Source: Methylotenera_A sp049687015
Lineage (GTDB): Bacteria > Pseudomonadota > Gammaproteobacteria > Burkholderiales > Methylophilaceae
NCBI GenBank assembly: GCA_049687015.1
Contig: JBAVIP010000080.1
Span: forward strand, 1-27,927
Direction: 5' to 3'
DNA: 27,927 nucleotides
Position numbers and translations under genes: made by a program. The notes under the pieces are model-generated. The model was not told where the DNA came from and searched no databases. It was given only the letters and a program-made list of their open reading frames with translations. Of the stretch, positions 25,066 through 27,927 are shown piece after piece (within the stretch, counting starts at the first letter, position 1; each line of letters begins with the position of its first letter).

Positions 25066-26443
25066 TCATGAAGCAGGCAATAGACTCGACATGCGCGGTG
25101 TGCGGGAACATATTGATGACGCCCGCCGCGCTTAGCGTGTAGCCCTTTTCGTTCACCAGCACACCCGCATCGCGCGCCAGCGTTGCAGGGTTGCAAGATA
25201 CATAGACAATGCGTTTTGGTGCGGTTTGGGGCGTAATCGCTTTCACCAGCTCAAATGCGCCATCGCGCGGCGGATCAACCAACCACTTATCAAACAGCCC
25301 AAGCTCTGCCAAACGCTCTGGCGTCATTTTAAATAAATCTGCCGCACCAAATTTTGCGTTGCTAATTTTGTTCAAAACTGCATTTTCATTGGCACGTTCG
25401 ACCAGGTTCGTCAAACCTTCCAAACCCAACACAGATGCGCCGCTACGGGCGATTGGCAGGGTAAAGTTACCGATACCGCAAAAGAAATCGGCTATGTTTT
25501 CACCTGCTTGCGGGGCTAATAATTGCATGGCGCGGCGTATCATGACTTGGTTGATTTGCGGGTTTACTTGCGTAAATTCATTCGGTTTAAATGGATAATT
25601 CAACCCAAATTCAGGCAGACTGTAGGCCAATATCGGCGCGGCACTTGTATTTTGATGCGCTACACTTCGTAGCACATTGGGCCAAAACGGTTTTATAGTG
25701 TCCGGGCCTTTGGTTTGCGTCCAAATTTGTACTTGATGCGCATTCGCAAAGGCTTTCAACAATGTTTCGTCATTATTATTGAGTGCATCCATAATGCGCA
25801 AAATTAGGACTATTACGCTACCCTCTCCAACCGCCAGCTCAATTTGCGGCAGTTTATCGCGAATGCTGAGTTGCACAATTAAAGCCTGCAACGGCGCAAT
25901 GAGTGCAGAAACTGCCGGCACCAGCACCTCGCAGGAATCCATATCCGCCACAAATCGCGTGGCTTTCTCGTTAAAACCTACCAATACGCGCTGCTTTTTC
26001 TCGACATACTTCACGCTCAAGCGTGCCTTGTGGCGATAACCCCAGGTTGGACCATACAGCGGTGGCAACATATTTTCCGCTTTCACTTTGCCGATATGCT
26101 TCAAATCATTTTCCAGCAAACGCTGCTTGGCGGCGACTTGCGCAGCAAAATCCATGTGCTGCAATTTGCATCCGCCACACACGCCAAAATGCGGACATTT
26201 AGGCGTAACACGTTGATTCGATTGCTTTAATACTGCCACCACATTGGCGATTTCATAGCTCGCTTTGATGTGATGCGATTGATAGGTAACTTTTTCTTGC
26301 GGCAACGCACCATCAATAAAAATGGTTTTGCCGCCAACATGCGCTACCCCGCGTCCCTCTTGGTCTAGCGACTCAATTGTGGCATTGAGAATGGGATTAT
26401 CGGCTGGGTTTTGATATGCTTTGTTGCGGTTTCTGCGACTCAT
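25058..26443 (-). CDS. rlmD: 23S rRNA (uracil-5-)-methyltransferase RlmD
   Basis: RlmD methylates U1939 of 23S rRNA (E. coli numbering). The 461 residues show the family order: a TRAM RNA-binding domain (about 14-75, with IESLDQEGRGVAHVGGKTIFIDGALPQE), a 4Fe-4S ligand set in CPHFGVCGGC (Cys83, 89, 92) plus a later Cys in MDSCEV, SAM-binding DFFCGIGNFTLPIA, the VDPPRDGA motif, and the catalytic cysteine in YVSCNPATLARD. The family also contains RlmCD and TrmA relatives, but the Fe-S motif and TRAM domain favour RlmD. It starts 14 bases after the exonuclease gene, probably in one transcript. Confidence 0.95.
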   Translation of the reverse strand: MSRRNRNKAYQNPADNPILNATIESLDQEGRGVAHVGGKTIFIDGALPQEKVTYQSHHIKASYEIANVVAVLKQSNQRVTPKCPHFGVCGGCKLQHMDFAAQVAAKQRLLENDLKHIGKVKAENMLPPLYGPTWGYRHKARLSVKYVEKKQRVLVGFNEKATRFVADMDSCEVLVPAVSALIAPLQALIVQLSIRDKLPQIELAVGEGSVIVLILRIMDALNNNDETLLKAFANAHQVQIWTQTKGPDTIKPFWPNVLRSVAHQNTSAAPILAYSLPEFGLNYPFKPNEFTQVNPQINQVMIRRAMQLLAPQAGENIADFFCGIGNFTLPIARSGASVLGLEGLTNLVERANENAVLNKISNAKFGAADLFKMTPERLAELGLFDKWLVDPPRDGAFELVKAITPQTAPKRIVYVSCNPATLARDAGVLVNEKGYTLSAAGVINMFPHTAHVESIACFMKN

Positions 26444-26457
26444 GCCGCTATTTTAAC

Positions 26458-27249
26458 TTAAGTTGACTTCCAAGCCGCTAAAAACTCTGCCCAATGTGTG
26501 GCTTTATGCTCCGTCGCGTAGCTGCTTAAAGTCTCGCGCACCAGCTTGATTTCGGCTTCGTAAGCGGCTAGCGAGAGATGTCCACGCATCAGCTGAAAAC
26601 GCAAAAACACCAGATGCGTGTTGGCAACATCGGTCTCGCAATAATTGCGAATCGCCTCAATTTCGCCATTTTTATAGGCATCCCACACTTTGCTGCCATC
26701 CATGCCCAGCTTACCGGGGAAACCACATAGCTGGGCGATTTCATCCAACGGCGCATTGGCTCGCGGTTGGTACATGGCGAGCAAATCCATTAAATCCAAA
26801 TGCCGCATATGATAGCGGCTAATGTAATTATTCCACTTGAAATCTTTGTCGTCCTCGCCTAAATCCCAATAGCGCGGGGCGACTACCTTGTTTATCATGG
26901 CGCGGTAATGCAGCACTGGCAAATCAAAACCGCCGCCATTCCACGAGATGATTTGCGGCGTGTATTTTTCGATGCCGTCAAAAAAACGTTGGATTATCTC
27001 GGTCTCAGACGAACTGGCATCGCCCAGCGTCCACACCTTGAAGTTGTTTCCCTCGCGCAAGGCGCACGAAATCGCGCAAATGCGATGCTGCTGCAACGGC
27101 AAAAAATCACTGCCATTGTGCTGGCGGCGCTGATGAAAAGCGATGTTCGCAACGTCTTCATCAGTCGCGCTGGAAGGAACGTCCAATAAGGCGCGCAGGC
27201 CATCGGTATCAGGAATGGTTTCAATGTCGAATACAAGGGTTGGAGTCAT
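26458..27249 (-). CDS. Predicted 3'-5' exonuclease related to the PolB proofreading domain
   Basis: A 263-residue DEDD-type exonuclease (the PF10108-like family). The ATG at 27249 places ExoI, FDIETIPD, at residues 7-14 (Asp8, Glu10). ExoII is ISWNGGGFDLPVLHYRA, with the catalytic Asp after GGGF. ExoIII is NYCETDVANT, with the Tyr-x3-Asp spacing of the DEDDy subclass. An in-frame codon at 27267 would add six residues ahead of the conserved start and is less likely. No polymerase domain is attached, so this is a stand-alone nuclease, probably cytoplasmic and acting in DNA or RNA maintenance. It lies upstream of rlmD and downstream of a terminator. Confidence 0.92.
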   Translation of the reverse strand: MTPTLVFDIETIPDTDGLRALLDVPSSATDEDVANIAFHQRRQHNGSDFLPLQQHRICAISCALREGNNFKVWTLGDASSSETEIIQRFFDGIEKYTPQIISWNGGGFDLPVLHYRAMINKVVAPRYWDLGEDDKDFKWNNYISRYHMRHLDLMDLLAMYQPRANAPLDEIAQLCGFPGKLGMDGSKVWDAYKNGEIEAIRNYCETDVANTHLVFLRFQLMRGHLSLAAYEAEIKLVRETLSSYATEHKATHWAEFLAAWKST

Positions 27250-27264
27250 ACTGAAAGCATACAC

Positions 27265-27293
27265 CAAAAAATTAAGGCTGCCTAAGCAGCCTT
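27265..27293 (-). terminator. Intrinsic terminator downstream of the ydbL-like gene
   Basis: The arms AAGGCTGC (27274-27281) and GCAGCCTT (27286-27293) form an 8-bp stem with a four-base loop. On the minus strand a T-rich run (27271-27266) follows the stem. It ends the transcript of the DUF1318 gene and separates it from the exonuclease/rlmD genes. Confidence 0.88.
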
Positions 27294-27308
27294 GAAGCTA
27301 TTGCTATT

Positions 27309-27332
27309 TTAACTATTTTTTTAACTATTTTT
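27309..27332. repeat. 12-bp tandem duplication across the stop of the ydbL-like gene
   Basis: The word ttaactattttt occurs twice in tandem (27309-27320 and 27321-27332). The second copy includes the TAG stop of the DUF1318 gene. It looks like a local slippage duplication with no clear function. Confidence 0.75.
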
Positions 27333-27744
27333 TCGTCCAGCCACCCGCGCCTTGATACCACCAACCGTTCTGCGCCTTATCTATCCAACGCCCTGCAAAG
27401 GTGTTTTGAATATCATTCTGCCATTCCGGGTGACCATTGGCGGTTGCGATTTCTTTATATAAATTAGCACGGTCAGCATTTTCTGCCGAGACAAGGCCAT
27501 TCAAGGCACCGCGATCTTTTAGCGGTACTGCTGTCGCATCTTTTACCGCAACCATGCCATCTTTAGTGAGACCGATTGCGCCGCTGCTATAAAACGGGCC
27601 AAGTTGGCCATGCCGCGCTTGCATGCTGGCTTTAAGTGCCGAAATTGCTGGCGTGTTGATTTCCAGATCTGCCGCCGCAGCTACCCAATTGGCTGCAAAC
27701 ATGCTCACAATCATTACTAAACCTAAAAGTAGTTTTTTCATCAT
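27325..27744 (-). CDS. YdbL-like DUF1318 family exported protein
   Basis: A 139-residue protein with a clear Sec signal peptide (MMKKLLLGLVMIVSMFAANWVAAAA, cleavage near residue 25). The mature part contains the family features: ALNGLVSAENADRANLYKEIATANG in the middle, FAGRWIDKA, and a C-terminal WWYQGAGGWTKK resembling the end of YdbL/DUF1318 proteins. In enterobacteria YdbL is encoded with the small lipoprotein YnbE and the AsmA-like YdbH, thought to act in envelope lipid transport. An AAAGGA Shine-Dalgarno lies six to seven bases before the first ATG. The gene starts 25 bases after the end of the upstream partial gene and has its own terminator downstream. Confidence 0.85.
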   Translation of the reverse strand: MMKKLLLGLVMIVSMFAANWVAAAADLEINTPAISALKASMQARHGQLGPFYSSGAIGLTKDGMVAVKDATAVPLKDRGALNGLVSAENADRANLYKEIATANGHPEWQNDIQNTFAGRWIDKAQNGWWYQGAGGWTKK

Positions 27745-27769
27745 GTACTATCCTTTTTTAAAATGGCTT

Positions 27770-27927
27770 CTATTTTGCTGGTGCTTCAGCAGGAGTATCA
27801 GTTGGCTTTGGGGCAGGCGCATCTGTTTGTTTTGCACCCTCCTGGCCTTGTTTTAGCTGCCACACTTCGTCGATAATCTTGTCAGCCGCTTTTTCGGCCG
27901 CTGCGGCGGGGAAGTAAATATTAATGG
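27770..27927 (-). CDS. 3' end of a gene upstream of the ydbL-like gene (INIYFPAAAAEKAADKII motif)
   Basis: Only the last 51 codons lie in the window. They read INIYFPAAAAEKAADKIIDE and VWQLK, then a Gln/Gly/Ala-rich stretch and a Pro/Ala/Thr/Lys-rich tail ending APAK before a TAG at 27772-27770. From memory, the NIYFPAAAAEKAADxII motif is common just after the lipobox of short proteins encoded next to DUF1318 genes in proteobacteria, so this is probably a small lipoprotein of the same envelope operon. Because the N-terminus is missing this cannot be confirmed. Confidence 0.6.
   Translation of the reverse strand, partial: INIYFPAAAAEKAADKIIDEVWQLKQGQEGAKQTDAPAPKPTDTPAEAPAK

Overview
The window is about 28 kb of bacterial chromosome. 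Complex I genes, a two-component Dpp-type peptide permease, an RlmD protein and the order tpiA-secG-tRNA-Leu(GAG)-nuoA to nuoN all point to a gram-negative proteobacterium. I lean towards a betaproteobacterium such as the Methylophilaceae/Nitrosomonadales, but this rests on gene order and general feel, not on a search.

Layout. (1) Positions 1-1029, plus strand: the 3' part of an AT-rich gene for a DUF1996 protein with a Val/Ala/Pro repeat, ending in a hairpin terminator that can work in both directions. (2) Positions 1116-15507, minus strand: a complete 14-gene nuo operon (nuoA to nuoN, read right to left) for proton-pumping NADH:quinone oxidoreductase. Its genes are packed tightly with many stop/start overlaps, and nuoA starts with GTG. 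(3) Positions 15675-17064, minus: tRNA-Leu(GAG), secG and tpiA. (4) Positions 17143-22989, minus: six closely spaced genes read in the order peptide-binding lipoprotein, signal-less YkuD-domain enzyme, permease B, permease C, SAM methyltransferase, nagZ. No ABC ATPase is present. (5) Positions 23113-25048, plus: an unrecognised 480-residue protein and a DoxX membrane protein. (6) Positions 25058-27927, minus: rlmD, a PolB-like 3'-5' exonuclease, a YdbL-like DUF1318 protein and the 3' end of a gene that probably belongs with it.

How the parts fit. The nuo block is ordinary and complete. The most interesting region is block 4. A solute-binding protein and two permeases of the oligopeptide type surround a small YkuD enzyme that has its catalytic His and Cys but no signal peptide. 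A cytoplasmic beta-N-acetylglucosaminidase (NagZ), the central enzyme of peptidoglycan recycling, ends the run. My inference is that this is a cell-wall recycling locus: import of muropeptides or murein peptides, removal of terminal D-Ala in the cytoplasm by an ElsL-type L,D-carboxypeptidase, and removal of GlcNAc by NagZ. The 480-residue protein transcribed divergently from this cluster has no family I recognise.
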